A stretch of 64,000 bases of DNA from Runella defluvii (GCF_014195535.1 NZ_JACIBY010000010.1:124001-188000); one strand, 5' to 3'; counted from the stretch's first letter, positions 26,871-36,309 are shown. The notes: a model not told the origin generated them from the letters alone. A program made the numbers and translations.

Positions 26871-28928
26871 CTAAAAACGATAGCGTACTTGGCATTTAAT
26901 ATCTGTTCGGTTTGTACCTTGGATTTCGTCCACGTATGAGCTGAGGGCTTCGCGTTCGGGCATGGTTGTGCGCGAAATCCGCAACCAAATATCTGTGTGT
27001 GCATTTGCCGAATACCGCAGCAACAAAAAATGCCGAAAGCCACGTTCGTAATAAGCAGGCATCGAAATCGCGTATAGTACATCCTGCTCTACGGCGTATT
27101 GCCGAGCGTCGTAGCTATCGGTATTATACGCAGAAACGCGGGCGGTAGCCGCCAATTTGTTCCACTTGGCCGTTACTTCTTGCAGCACCAACCATCCTTT
27201 GTCGGCTTTGAAGCCGTGGTAACCAAACGTCCCTCCCTGGATTCGACTGCGAAACGACCAACTGCGGTGGGGAGCATATTCGGCATTCAGCACGAGGGTA
27301 CGGCGCAGGGTTTGGGTTACAAATTTTTGTTTTGACAAATCAGACGCGATGTTTTTTTCTTTTTGCTCTTGGCGGTAAACGGCGTACAACGTCCATTTTT
27401 TGGAAGGTGTCCACGTGCCCTGTACCAGATAATCCCAACCTTTGGTAGGTTGTTTATCGACTAAATATTTATACCAAGGGAAGCGATAGAGGTCAACGTA
27501 AGTCGCTAATTTTAGTCGCTTATGAACGCTGTATTTTGCCCCCAAGTACAGCCCCGCTTCGTTGATAGTACGGCTGTTTTCACCAAAAGCATTGGCATAA
27601 AAACTATGGAAGTTTCTGTCAAAATTCCGAAAAAGGAGGGAAGCATCCCAGCGTTTGGTGAGGCTGGCGAGTACGCCCACAACGGTACCCGTTCCACCGC
27701 TTTTGGAGCGTGCTGTTTCACCAAAAAAATGAAAGTTTCGCCAAACATAATTGCCATGAAGCCCCAAAAGGTGATTATGTTTTCCCCGAAATTCAAATTC
27801 ATTGCGTGGTGCTTCTGCCTTCTGCAACGGATAGTCAAAAGAAGTACGAAGATAGGTAGCACCTAGTTGCCCACGGTCAAGATGATACACCAAATGCGCT
27901 CCCGCGTTTTGTTCTACGAGGTTGGCGCGGTATTGGAGTTCGTTGGGAATGCGAAAAAGCCCGTCGGTTTGGAACGAGCTGACGGTTTGTTGAGCGGTGA
28001 GTGTTCCACTCTGCCGAACCCGAGAAAGTAGCGTGGTGAGTTCGAGACGCTTGCCCAAAGAATACGTAGCCGCAATGCCGCGAAAAAAGCCCGTTTCGGT
28101 GACAGAAGTGTAGGGGCGGATGCCTGTCGTGGGGCGACGAATGGTATAAACGGTTTCCATGCCTTTCCCCAGCGAAAAACCCGCCGAATAAATTAACCCT
28201 TGTCCTACTTGGAGTTGGTAATCGCCCAAAATGAGGTTTTTGAGGCGACCACGGTGCTGTACTTGGGCGTGAAATGATAAAAAATCAGGGCCGTACTTGT
28301 GCGCCGAAGGCTTCCACGAAAAAGCTTCTCCCTCGTCTTTTTCGGCCGTAATGCCAAAACTAAAGTCGCGGCTTCGGCTGTAGCGATAGCGAGCGTACCA
28401 TTGCAGCGGACTACCCGCAAATTTCTGCAATGTCCCATCGCGTGACTGGGGTGCGTCGGCCGTAGCTCCGCGTTTTTGTTCCAAAAGTTGCTCTGTTCTT
28501 ACCAAAAAATAATGGTCACTAGGATTGGTCAATCCATTCCATAATTTTCGGTTTTGAGGGGCAACAGTGACGAAGGGGAGCAATCGGTAAATGAGTGCTA
28601 GCTCAAACTCAGGAATAGCCTGTAACTCATAGATAGAGAGGAAAATGCCAAACTGAGCGCGGTACTCAAAGAAGCGATTGAGCTGACGTTCATTGAGGAG
28701 ATACGTGGCGGCTAGTTCTTCGCGCGTGCAGGTGTTGAGGTCGAGCGGAGCAGTGTAGAGCTGAATCAGATTCTCATAGACCGTGCCATAATTGAGGTCT
28801 TCTGCCGTGATGGGCAGCAGGTTCTGAACAAATGAAGTGGGGTCAATTTCGCGGCGGCGAAATTCTTGCGCATAGGAAACGGTTCCAACTAAGCCAACCC
28901 CAAACGAGAGAAAAAGTAGTGATTTCAA
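26871..28928 (-). CDS. Helix-hairpin-helix domain protein with C-terminal beta-barrel-like region
   Basis: The 685-residue protein has a signal peptide (MKSLLFLSFGVGLVGTVSYAQ). A ComEA-like HhH segment (about 55-115) follows, containing LDLNTCTREELAATYLLNERQ and a second hairpin SIYELQAIPEF. The long C-terminal part (about 150-685) alternates hydrophobic/aromatic residues, like an outer-membrane barrel. Such HhH-barrel proteins are common in Bacteroidota. DNA binding or uptake has been suggested from the HhH but is unproven. The gene is divergent from ppc. Confidence 0.82.
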   Translation of the reverse strand: MKSLLFLSFGVGLVGTVSYAQEFRRREIDPTSFVQNLLPITAEDLNYGTVYENLIQLYTAPLDLNTCTREELAATYLLNERQLNRFFEYRAQFGIFLSIYELQAIPEFELALIYRLLPFVTVAPQNRKLWNGLTNPSDHYFLVRTEQLLEQKRGATADAPQSRDGTLQKFAGSPLQWYARYRYSRSRDFSFGITAEKDEGEAFSWKPSAHKYGPDFLSFHAQVQHRGRLKNLILGDYQLQVGQGLIYSAGFSLGKGMETVYTIRRPTTGIRPYTSVTETGFFRGIAATYSLGKRLELTTLLSRVRQSGTLTAQQTVSSFQTDGLFRIPNELQYRANLVEQNAGAHLVYHLDRGQLGATYLRTSFDYPLQKAEAPRNEFEFRGKHNHLLGLHGNYVWRNFHFFGETARSKSGGTGTVVGVLASLTKRWDASLLFRNFDRNFHSFYANAFGENSRTINEAGLYLGAKYSVHKRLKLATYVDLYRFPWYKYLVDKQPTKGWDYLVQGTWTPSKKWTLYAVYRQEQKEKNIASDLSKQKFVTQTLRRTLVLNAEYAPHRSWSFRSRIQGGTFGYHGFKADKGWLVLQEVTAKWNKLAATARVSAYNTDSYDARQYAVEQDVLYAISMPAYYERGFRHFLLLRYSANAHTDIWLRISRTTMPEREALSSYVDEIQGTNRTDIKCQVRYRF

Positions 28929-29143
28929 ACGAGTAAAAATGGATACGTTTAAACATACAATGGTTTCTTCTTTGTGTTTGAGAATTGAACATAACGTATG
29001 ATTGTTAGGGTTAAATTAAGAAATTTTCAATAAAACCCCTACTTTAATTATTAAAATTGATAAGAATTGGCCTTTTTTCTTGAAAATGTACAATTTTATG
29101 CTTTTATTCGCTGTCTAATACCCACCTAACATTAACAACCCAC

Positions 29144-31717
29144 ATGCCTAACGTTTATCAAGACGCTGTTGTAACGAAATATAACATTTTCAACAGCCTG
29201 TTTCTGAGCTTACCGTTTCAGGACATCTACCGTACGGGTACGCTTCTTCCGTTGCTTGTTCAGGCGAGTGAGGAAGGGTTTAATGCGGGCAAAAGCCCTT
29301 TGCAAATCATCGAGTCGTTTTTTGAGGAATACACCGAAAATGCGACCGAAGATGAACGTCGCGACTTGCTATTTAACTTAATCAAGTTCATCGAACGGCA
29401 GGTTGTATTGTTTGATTCCGTAGAAGATGCGGGTTTTGACCACACACATGACAGCAATGGGCAAGGGTCGATTACGCAGCTGCTCAATCGCGTCGATAGC
29501 GACGATTTGCGCCAAAAACTCCTTCGTAAGTTGGAAGATTTTTGCGTACGCATCGTGTTGACAGCGCACCCTACGCAGTTTTACCCAGGCAAAGTACTCG
29601 GTATCATTACTGATTTGGAAGAATCCATCAAAGACAATGACTTTGTGGAAGTAAACCATCTTCTGTTGCAGTTGGGAAAAACGGGTTTTATCAACAAAAA
29701 CAAGCCGACGCCGCTGGATGAAGCCATGACGTTGTGTTGGTTTTTGGAGAACGTATTTTACAAAGCCATTCCGATGCTTGTGCAGCGCCTGCTCAATGGC
29801 CTTGAAGTACCGATGCACGAATGGACACACACGGGTTTGTTCCGCTTGGGCTTTTGGCCTGGAGGCGACCGCGACGGAAACCCGTTTGTTACTTCAGACG
29901 TGACATTGGAGGTGGCTGACCGCTTGCGCCAAATATTGCTCAAGTGCTATTGGCGTGATATTAAATACCTCAAGCGCCGATTGACGTTTAATGGCGTAGA
30001 GGAGTTTATCTCAACGGCAGAGCGTAAGACCAACAACGCGATTTATTACCCTGATCAAGAGCACTACACCAAAGCCGAAGAACTATTGGCGGACTTGAGC
30101 CAAGCCCGAGAGGTATTGGTTCGCGACCATGACTCGCTCTTTGTGGAGTTATTGGATGAAACAGTGCTGAAAGTCAAGCTATTTGGTTTCTTCTTTGCTA
30201 GTTTGGATATTCGTCAAGTAAGTCCTAAACACTCGTTGGCGTGGCAGGAGATTCTTACGAAAATTGAAAAACAAGTTCCTGTTTTCTCATTCTCTGATTA
30301 TGAAAGTTGGGATGAAAAACGAAAAATAGATTTCTTGTTGTCGTTGCAGGTAGAATTGGCAGAAAGCGATTTCAAAGACCCGATTACGCAAGATATTTAC
30401 GGGTCGATGTTAGCCATTCGTGAAATTCAGAAACGAAATGGAATAGAAGGGGCTCACCGCTACGTCATCAGCAACTGTGCGAGTGCGCTGAATGTGGTGG
30501 AAGTATTGGCACTGTTTAAAAATGTGTGGAAAACGGATGATTTGCACGTTGATATTGTCCCGCTTTTTGAAACCGTAGATGACCTTGCGAATGCGTCGGA
30601 GGTAATGAAAATGTTGTACGAAAATCCGTATTACCGTGCGCATTTAGCCAAGAGAGGCAATCAACAAACCATCATGGTGGGTTTCTCCGATGGAACCAAA
30701 GATGGAGGATATTTGCGGGCAAACTGGTCAATTTTCTCGGCCAAAGAACAACTCACAAAGATTTCGCGCGAGTACGATGTCAAAGTGACCTTCTTCGATG
30801 GTCGTGGAGGGCCTCCAGGTCGTGGGGGTGGCAACAACCACGCGTTTTATGCGTCGTTGGGGAAAGATATTGAAGACAAAGAAATTCAGTTGACGGTTCA
30901 GGGACAAACCATTAGCTCCAACTATGGTACTGTACCAACGGCCATTTATAACCTAGAAAGATTGTTTACGGCAGGATTGGAAAACAATCTTTTTATGTCC
31001 AAAAACACCAAAGACCAACTTTCTGAAGCCGATAAGGCATTGATGGAGGAGTTGGCCGATGCGGCATATCATGCGTATTTGGGACTCAAAAACCACCCGA
31101 CGTTTGTGCCGTATTTGGAGAAAATTACGCCTTTGCGTTTTTACGGACAAACCAAAATTGGTAGCCGCCCCGACAAGCGTGGAAGCGGCGGTGGACTCAA
31201 GTTTGAAGACCTTCGTGCCATTCCGTTTGTAGGTTCTTGGGCCCAAATGAAACAAAATGTACCTGGTTTTTACGGGTTTGGGTCGGGCTTGGAAACGTTG
31301 AAAAACGAAGGGAAAATGGATGCTTTGAAGAAGCTCTACAAGCGTTCGTTGTTTGTTCGTACGTTGGTCGAAAACTCAATGCAGTCGCTGATGAAGGCGT
31401 ACTATCCAGCTACCAAATACCTCCAAGACAATCCAGAGTTCGCAACGATTTGGAACATGATGTTTGAGGAATACGAGCGTAGTATTGCGTTGATGTTGGA
31501 GTTTTCGGGGGAGAAAGACCTGCTTAACCAAAATCCCGTTACCAAAGAATCCATCAAGATTCGGGAGCGAATTGTCTTGCCGTTGATGACGATTCAGCAG
31601 TACGCGCTTCAAAAACTACAAAGCGGAGAACTCTCTGCCGCCGACGTGGATGTGTATAACAAACTTGTCATTCGGGCGATGTTTGGTATCATCAACGCCG
31701 CGCGTAACTCTGCCTAA
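29144..31717 (+). CDS. ppc: Phosphoenolpyruvate carboxylase
   Basis: The 857-residue enzyme has the PEPC catalytic motifs: TAHPTQ (His about 141), FWPGGDRDGNP (about 243-253), GFSDGTKDGGYL (about 508-519) and the glycine-rich FFDGRGGPPGRGGG (about 549-562). It ends in the conserved short tail (FGIINAARNSA rather than the more usual AAGMRNTG), a small difference at the allosteric C-terminus. It carboxylates PEP to oxaloacetate, replenishing the TCA cycle. It is a single gene followed by a palindrome of the dispersed family that may act as terminator. Confidence 0.95.
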   Translation: MPNVYQDAVVTKYNIFNSLFLSLPFQDIYRTGTLLPLLVQASEEGFNAGKSPLQIIESFFEEYTENATEDERRDLLFNLIKFIERQVVLFDSVEDAGFDHTHDSNGQGSITQLLNRVDSDDLRQKLLRKLEDFCVRIVLTAHPTQFYPGKVLGIITDLEESIKDNDFVEVNHLLLQLGKTGFINKNKPTPLDEAMTLCWFLENVFYKAIPMLVQRLLNGLEVPMHEWTHTGLFRLGFWPGGDRDGNPFVTSDVTLEVADRLRQILLKCYWRDIKYLKRRLTFNGVEEFISTAERKTNNAIYYPDQEHYTKAEELLADLSQAREVLVRDHDSLFVELLDETVLKVKLFGFFFASLDIRQVSPKHSLAWQEILTKIEKQVPVFSFSDYESWDEKRKIDFLLSLQVELAESDFKDPITQDIYGSMLAIREIQKRNGIEGAHRYVISNCASALNVVEVLALFKNVWKTDDLHVDIVPLFETVDDLANASEVMKMLYENPYYRAHLAKRGNQQTIMVGFSDGTKDGGYLRANWSIFSAKEQLTKISREYDVKVTFFDGRGGPPGRGGGNNHAFYASLGKDIEDKEIQLTVQGQTISSNYGTVPTAIYNLERLFTAGLENNLFMSKNTKDQLSEADKALMEELADAAYHAYLGLKNHPTFVPYLEKITPLRFYGQTKIGSRPDKRGSGGGLKFEDLRAIPFVGSWAQMKQNVPGFYGFGSGLETLKNEGKMDALKKLYKRSLFVRTLVENSMQSLMKAYYPATKYLQDNPEFATIWNMMFEEYERSIALMLEFSGEKDLLNQNPVTKESIKIRERIVLPLMTIQQYALQKLQSGELSAADVDVYNKLVIRAMFGIINAARNSA

Positions 31718-31727
31718 TCCTTTTTTC

Positions 31728-31760
31728 ACCTTCCCGAAAGTTTTAAACTTTCGGGAAGGT
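31728..31760. repeat. Dispersed palindrome, copy 2, after ppc
   Basis: ACCTTCCCGAAAGTTT (31728-31743) and AAACTTTCGGGAAGGT (31745-31760) match copy 1 exactly in both arms but with a 1-base centre. It follows the ppc stop by 10 bases in a convergent gap, so it may terminate transcription. Confidence 0.8.
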
Positions 31761-31818
31761 TGAGATAACTTCTTCGTATTGATTGGCTATGGGGCGTATT
31801 TTTCAATAGTGCTTTCTT

Positions 31819-32439
31819 CTAATGGGTAATCAAATAAATAGCACTGTCAATAAAAAAGAAAAGCCCCTGATTAGTTAATACATTTTCGTCGTGAAGGTCT
31901 TCAAGAATAATGCCTAACTCTGGATGAAAAAAATCATTATTTTTCTTGTGCTTAAATCCATTATTTTCCAAAAATAACCTAAGTGCAGAGAGGTCAGTAG
32001 GCTCTGTAGATTCAATAAATGGCTGCTTAACAACAGCATAGAAGATGTTCTCTTGCTGATAAAAACCCAATAATTGGTAAGCGGTGTTAGGGAACAAATA
32101 ATTGTGGATCAGTAAGCTGACAAAATAGTCTTCCCAGCTTAAATAGAAAATGGTATCGTTGATTTTGATAACATTCTTTCCATCTTCATTCAGATAGACT
32201 TTTTGTTCGGCACCTTCTCCAATATAGGCATTTTGAGGTATTGCAGTGTACCAAAGATGATAGCGAGAGGCAAAGGTAGTGAGGTGTTTTACCTCGTCTT
32301 CTTTATTGACGAATTTTGATTTTTCAATCTTTCCACTTGCTGTTTGGCCTTTTCTAAGGTAAAAGAGGGTTGTTTGGATAAGATCTGTTTCTGTAATTCC
32401 GCCAGTTCCTTCAAGGATATGTCTAAGTTCATCGGTCAT
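31819..32439 (-). CDS. Small kinase-fold protein, similar to the kinase domain of polyvalent proteins
   Basis: From the ATG at 32439 the protein has about 206 residues. The central part reads like the Ser/Thr/Tyr kinase domain described in phage and mobile-element polyvalent proteins. It has IGEGAEQKVYL (glycine-loop-like), VIKIND with a probable ATP-binding Lys, FPNTAYQLLGFY, VVKQPFIE, then ILEDLHDENVL (catalytic-loop-like with Asp/Asn) and FFIDSAIYL (metal-binding Asp). It is a stand-alone chromosomal gene here, not part of a giant polyvalent protein. A/T-rich composition suggests acquisition. Substrate unknown. Confidence 0.65.
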   Translation of the reverse strand: MTDELRHILEGTGGITETDLIQTTLFYLRKGQTASGKIEKSKFVNKEDEVKHLTTFASRYHLWYTAIPQNAYIGEGAEQKVYLNEDGKNVIKINDTIFYLSWEDYFVSLLIHNYLFPNTAYQLLGFYQQENIFYAVVKQPFIESTEPTDLSALRLFLENNGFKHKKNNDFFHPELGIILEDLHDENVLTNQGLFFFIDSAIYLITH

Positions 32440-32448
32440 TTTTTTTAT

Positions 32449-32479
32449 CAAAGATAACTACGAAACTGATTTTTAGCAA
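32449..32479 (-). promoter_or_regulatory. Promoter of the kinase-fold gene
   Basis: Minus-strand TTG (plus 32477-32479) and TATCTTTG (plus 32449-32456) are 20 bases apart. The -7 box is only 9 bases from the ATG at 32439, so the mRNA may be nearly leaderless; the longer start at 32451 would fall inside the -7 box. Confidence 0.5.
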
Positions 32480-32498
32480 AAGGTCGATTTACCCCTCG

Positions 32499-32580
32499 TC
32501 ACTCCACCTTCATCACCGCTGTGCGTTTCCCTATTTTTATCGAGGGCTTTGAGGTAGTACTCGTTTTTGTTATATATCAT
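32499..32580 (-). pseudogene. Remnant of a deleted duplicate of the GH43 3' end
   Basis: This 82-base stretch repeats the last part of the adjacent GH43 gene. In one frame it encodes KNEYYLKALDKN and, after a shift, KRTAVMKVE followed by TGA, matching KNEYYLKALDKN...QRTAVMKVE of the intact gene. Relative to the intact copy (32626-32752), 44 bases are missing, breaking the frame, and scattered substitutions are present. Copy 3 of the dispersed palindrome separates remnant and gene. Confidence 0.8.
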
Positions 32581-32588
32581 AATCATTC

Positions 32589-32621
32589 ACCCTCCCGAAA
32601 GTTTCAAATTTTCGGGAAGGT
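32589..32621. repeat. Dispersed palindrome, copy 3, between GH43 gene and its remnant
   Basis: ACCCTCCCGAAAGTTT (32589-32604), one base, then AAATTTTCGGGAAGGT (32606-32621). It is the same family as 10936-10970 and 31728-31760 with a few arm changes. It ends 1 base before the GH43 stop codon. Confidence 0.75.
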
Positions 32622-32622
32622 T

Positions 32623-34410
32623 TTACTCCACTTTCATGACCGCTGTCCGTTGCCCAATGCCATTTTCGTTGAAAGGCTCAATGGAAAGGTAATAAGTCGT
32701 ATTTTTATCGAGGGCTTTGAGGTAGTATTCATTTTTGTTGTACACCATCACGCTGCTATACAACTTGTCGGGGGCGATACCATAATGGATATTGTAGCCC
32801 TGCGCGCCGCTTTCGGGGTACCATTTGAGCCACGCATTCCGCTTGTCGTCTTCTTGTCGGAGTACCACAAAGCCTTTAACGGCGTTAGCCACTTTCCCCT
32901 TTCCTTTTCCAAATACCCGCAGCCCACTGATGGCAAACTTACCCGTAGCCATGTGAAGATTTTCTAGTTTAATAAAACGCGTTTCAACGGGTTTGTTCAG
33001 CTCAATGTAATCGTGGGGGACGTCGGTCTTGTTTTTGCTTTTGTCCACCAACAACTGCCATTTTTTACCGTCTAGCGAATGCCAGAGACGGTACTGGTGG
33101 TAGATATTGGTAAATTTCCCCAAATACATCGAATCCACGTCTTGGTCAGCATAGTTGATTTGAATGGCATTGACCGTCGATACCTCGCCCAAGTCGCTTT
33201 GTAGCCACTCGCCTGCGTTGGCCGAAGTAGCACTCCAGTAGGTTTTGATGTCTTCGTCCACGGCGAAGTTGGGCGTAAAACCACTCAATGATGAGGAAAC
33301 CTGTACAGGCTTGTTGTAATTTAACAACATCCAGCCCGTAAAACGACTTGTAAGGTGGTCAGCTTTGCCCGTGGGTAACGTATGGGGATAGTCGCCAAAC
33401 GTGGTGTTAGAATACATAATGCCGTCGTTGTCAAAACCCGTGGGAAAGAGTACCAAACGGCGTTCGAAGTTGTTTTTGACGGCCACAACACCCGTCGTGA
33501 TGTGCCACCAATTGCCAAACGTATCTTTGAAACTTCCGCCGTGACCTGCCCCGCGCACAAATCCGCCAGGTTTATAACAAAACGGGTTGTGTTTTTGGTA
33601 GGTAAATGGCCCCAATGGGCTATCTGATACATAAACCCCGTCGGCGTATCCGTTAAACTCTGTTCCAGGGGCGCCGTATTGGAAATAGTATTTTCCGTTG
33701 TGTTTGTCCACCCACGCACCTTCGATAAACGGTTTTAAGAAAATATTGTCGTTATAATCGCCAAAACGTTCCCAGCCGTGTTGGTCGTCGTGGAGGCGAA
33801 CGAGTTCTTTGCGCTCGCCGATGGGTTGGAGCGTTTTGGGGTTGATTTCCCAACCGTACAAGGGGTAAAAATTGCTAGAACCGTAGTAAAGGTAAAGACG
33901 TTTGTCGTCGTCGTACAAAAAGGCAGGATCCCAAGCTGCCCCTTCAAAAGCCGAAACGGCAATTTCCCAGTCATCAACCGTGGGGTTGGTACTTTTCCAA
34001 ATTGCAAACTCTTTGGTATGCGTAGAACCAATAACGTAGAGCGTATCGTCCATGGCCCAAACGGCGGGGGCGCATAGTTCGTCATAGACTTTGTTGTGCG
34101 GAAGGAGAAACTTACGACTTACAAAATTCCACGTTGACAAATCTTTGCTCCACCAATAGCCCCATTGGTTGGTAGAAAAAAGAAAATAGGTGCCTTTGAA
34201 ATTGACAATGACGGGGTCGGCGGTGGCACGATGTCGTCCTGCTTCCGAAAAATTGGGAATGGGAGTAAAGCCATAATCCAGATTAATCGGGTTGCAGTAC
34301 GTTCGTGTTTGGGCAAAAGTTGAACCAAATGCAAAAAAGAGCAAGAAGCAAAAGGCCACAGCCTTAGCCGTATGCGTAGTAAACGCACGACTTTTTGGTA
34401 GTATTTTCAT
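32623..34410 (-). CDS. Glycoside hydrolase family 43 with discoidin-like and FN3-like C-terminal domains
   Basis: The 595-residue secreted enzyme has a signal peptide (cleavage about FGSTFAQ, residue 33). A five-bladed GH43-type catalytic domain (about 50-340) follows, with the general-base Asp in RATADPVIV, the modulating Asp in AAWDPAFL, and the proton-donor Glu in KPFIEGAWV. A discoidin/F5-8C-like module (about 360-500, LSGFTPNFAVDEDIKTYWS to KFAISGLRVFG) and an FN3-like C-terminus complete it. GH43 enzymes act on arabinan, xylan or galactan side chains; the exact substrate cannot be read here. A degraded copy of its 3' end lies just downstream. Confidence 0.9.
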   Translation of the reverse strand: MKILPKSRAFTTHTAKAVAFCFLLFFAFGSTFAQTRTYCNPINLDYGFTPIPNFSEAGRHRATADPVIVNFKGTYFLFSTNQWGYWWSKDLSTWNFVSRKFLLPHNKVYDELCAPAVWAMDDTLYVIGSTHTKEFAIWKSTNPTVDDWEIAVSAFEGAAWDPAFLYDDDKRLYLYYGSSNFYPLYGWEINPKTLQPIGERKELVRLHDDQHGWERFGDYNDNIFLKPFIEGAWVDKHNGKYYFQYGAPGTEFNGYADGVYVSDSPLGPFTYQKHNPFCYKPGGFVRGAGHGGSFKDTFGNWWHITTGVVAVKNNFERRLVLFPTGFDNDGIMYSNTTFGDYPHTLPTGKADHLTSRFTGWMLLNYNKPVQVSSSLSGFTPNFAVDEDIKTYWSATSANAGEWLQSDLGEVSTVNAIQINYADQDVDSMYLGKFTNIYHQYRLWHSLDGKKWQLLVDKSKNKTDVPHDYIELNKPVETRFIKLENLHMATGKFAISGLRVFGKGKGKVANAVKGFVVLRQEDDKRNAWLKWYPESGAQGYNIHYGIAPDKLYSSVMVYNKNEYYLKALDKNTTYYLSIEPFNENGIGQRTAVMKVE

Positions 34411-34434
34411 GATAGGTTATCTATTAGCTCCCAA

Positions 34435-35355
34435 CTACTGTTGAGCCAATAGATAAAGCACCGCCATGCGCACAGCTACTCCGTTTTCTACTTGGTTTAA
34501 GATGATACTTTGACGCGAGTCGGCGGCATCCGACGTAAGCTCAACCCCACGGTTGATAGGCCCAGGGTGCATCAAGACAATGTCGCGGTCGAGTTCGTCG
34601 AGCATTTGACGGTTGATGCCAAAATACAACGAATACTCACGAAGGCTTGGGAAATACTTTACTTGCAAGCGTTCCAGCTGAATACGAAGCACGTTGGCGA
34701 CATCGCACCATTGGAGCGTTTCTTTTACGTTGTGGCTTACTTGCACACCCAACGAAGAAATGTATTTTGGGATAAGTGTAGTGGGCCCACACACGCGGAC
34801 CTCAGCGCCTAGTTTTTTGAGGCAAAAGATATTAGAAAGCGCAACCCGAGAGTGAAGAATATCGCCAATGATGGCAATCTTTTTTCCCGCCAAATCGCCA
34901 ATTTGTTCACGAATGGAAAACGCGTCTAACAGCGCTTGGGTAGGGTGCTCGTGGGTGCCGTCGCCTGCGTTTACGACATTGGCAGGAATCCGTTCAGACA
35001 AGAAATGCGGAGCGCCTGGGCTACTGTGCCGCATCACAATCATATCGACTTTCATGGCCAAAATGTTGTTGACGGTATCGAGCAAGGTTTCTCCTTTTTT
35101 GACCGAACTTCCCGAAGCAGAAAAATTAACTACGTCGGCAGAAAGTCGTTTTTCGGCCAATTCAAACGATAAACGAGTACGGGTAGAGTTTTCAAAAAAA
35201 ACGTTGGCAATCGTCACATCGCGTAAAGAAGGGACTTTTTTGATGGGCCGATTGATGACGTCTTTGAACTGAGTAGCCGTATCTAAAATCGTGTAAATAT
35301 CTGATTCGGTGAGGTTTTTGATGCCGAGTAGGTGCCTTACGGAAAGTTGTGACAT
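34435..35355 (-). CDS. pyrB: Aspartate carbamoyltransferase catalytic subunit
   Basis: Starting at the ATG at 35355 (MSQLSVRHLLGI), the protein has 306 residues, the standard size. The carbamoyl-phosphate loop FFENSTRTRLSFE (about 52-64) and the HPTQALLD motif (about 136-143) are intact. It condenses carbamoyl phosphate with aspartate in pyrimidine synthesis. No regulatory pyrI gene is adjacent. The GH43 gene starts 24 bases downstream on the same strand, so read-through is possible although the functions are unrelated. A promoter precedes it at 35381-35388. Confidence 0.95.
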   Translation of the reverse strand: MSQLSVRHLLGIKNLTESDIYTILDTATQFKDVINRPIKKVPSLRDVTIANVFFENSTRTRLSFELAEKRLSADVVNFSASGSSVKKGETLLDTVNNILAMKVDMIVMRHSSPGAPHFLSERIPANVVNAGDGTHEHPTQALLDAFSIREQIGDLAGKKIAIIGDILHSRVALSNIFCLKKLGAEVRVCGPTTLIPKYISSLGVQVSHNVKETLQWCDVANVLRIQLERLQVKYFPSLREYSLYFGINRQMLDELDRDIVLMHPGPINRGVELTSDAADSRQSIILNQVENGVAVRMAVLYLLAQQ

Positions 35356-35380
35356 GGTCAGGAGCACAAAAAAAGTTTTG

Positions 35381-35388
35381 CAAAGGTA
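35381..35388 (-). promoter_or_regulatory. -7 box of pyrB
   Basis: TACCTTTG on the minus strand matches TAnnTTTG and lies 26 bases upstream of the ATG at 35355. This supports that start over a longer in-frame start at 35424, which would place the box inside the coding sequence. Confidence 0.55.
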
Positions 35389-35442
35389 CAAATCCCTGCA
35401 CGTTTGCGAAATATTCTGCCTCAAAAACCTTGAAAAGTATGC

Positions 35443-36306
35443 TTATAGAATCTCGTCGAGGTTGGCTTTGATGGTCTCGTAAATGGTATCCGTAGGGAGG
35501 TCGTTGGCGTCGGTTCCGAAAGGATCTTCAATTTCTTCGGCCAATACTTCGATGCTGGCGAAGATGTAGAAAACGATGGCTACAATGGGGGCTGCCCAAT
35601 ACTTAAACTCTACCACAAACCCAATGGGCATCGTAAATACGTACAAGAAAATGACTTTTTTCAAAAACAAACTGTAGGCAAACGGAATGGGCGTGCGCTT
35701 GATACGCTCACAGCCACCGATGTTGTCGGTAAAAGAGCGGAGTTCTTCATTGATGAGGAAAAGCTGGTCGCCCGTAAGCTGTTTGTGTTGGTAAAGGGTA
35801 TTGACTTCGTCATAAATCGCCCCCATAATTTGGTTGGGAACGTGCTTTTTTTTGCTGTAAAACTGGCTGTCGTATTCCCCTATATTCTCTAGGTGCTTCA
35901 CATGCACTCCCGAACGCAAGTGTTCTTTTGCGGCAAGAATGTAGTTGGTAATGAGTACTTTGAACGTCTTTCGGATTTCGGGATGATGGGGTAAAAACGC
36001 GTTGAGTTTAAGCGCTAAGTTGCGCGAATTATTCACAAAACTTCCCCAAAGCCGACGGCCTTCCCACCAGCGGTCGTAGGCGGTATTGGTACGAAAAACC
36101 AACAACATCGAAAGCACAAAACCTACCAACGAGTGAACGACCGTCGTGTTTTTGAAAGAGGCGTGAAAAATATCGTTTTCGATGTAGGCGACTACCACTG
36201 TGTAAGCTGCAACGCCCAGAATTCCAGGCAATAAAGAACGAAAAGTGTCGCTTTTGTGGAACGCAAAAATAAGCTTCCACCAATCTTTGGGATTATAACT
36301 AATCAT
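35443..36306 (-). CDS. Bestrophin-family (UPF0187) anion channel protein
   Basis: The 287-residue membrane protein has the bacterial bestrophin pattern: an N-terminal WWKLIFAFHKSDTFRSLLPG, a hydrophobic helix (about 28-45), LVGFVLSMLLVFRTNTAYDRWWEGRRLWG (about 62-90), and later helices near 213-245 with PIGFVVEFKYWAAP. It ends with the acidic EEIEDPFGTDANDLPTD motif characteristic of the family. Bacterial homologues form pentameric channels. It is downstream of DUF3467 with a 27-bp inverted repeat between the two genes. Physiological role here unknown. Confidence 0.9.
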   Translation of the reverse strand: MISYNPKDWWKLIFAFHKSDTFRSLLPGILGVAAYTVVVAYIENDIFHASFKNTTVVHSLVGFVLSMLLVFRTNTAYDRWWEGRRLWGSFVNNSRNLALKLNAFLPHHPEIRKTFKVLITNYILAAKEHLRSGVHVKHLENIGEYDSQFYSKKKHVPNQIMGAIYDEVNTLYQHKQLTGDQLFLINEELRSFTDNIGGCERIKRTPIPFAYSLFLKKVIFLYVFTMPIGFVVEFKYWAAPIVAIVFYIFASIEVLAEEIEDPFGTDANDLPTDTIYETIKANLDEIL

Positions 36307-36309
36307 GGA

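Noticed and set aside
32521-32967. Plus-strand open frame with an internal repeat (IFIEGFEVV twice)
   Set aside because: The repeated peptide is only the antisense reading of the GH43 end and its degenerate duplicate; no independent gene support.
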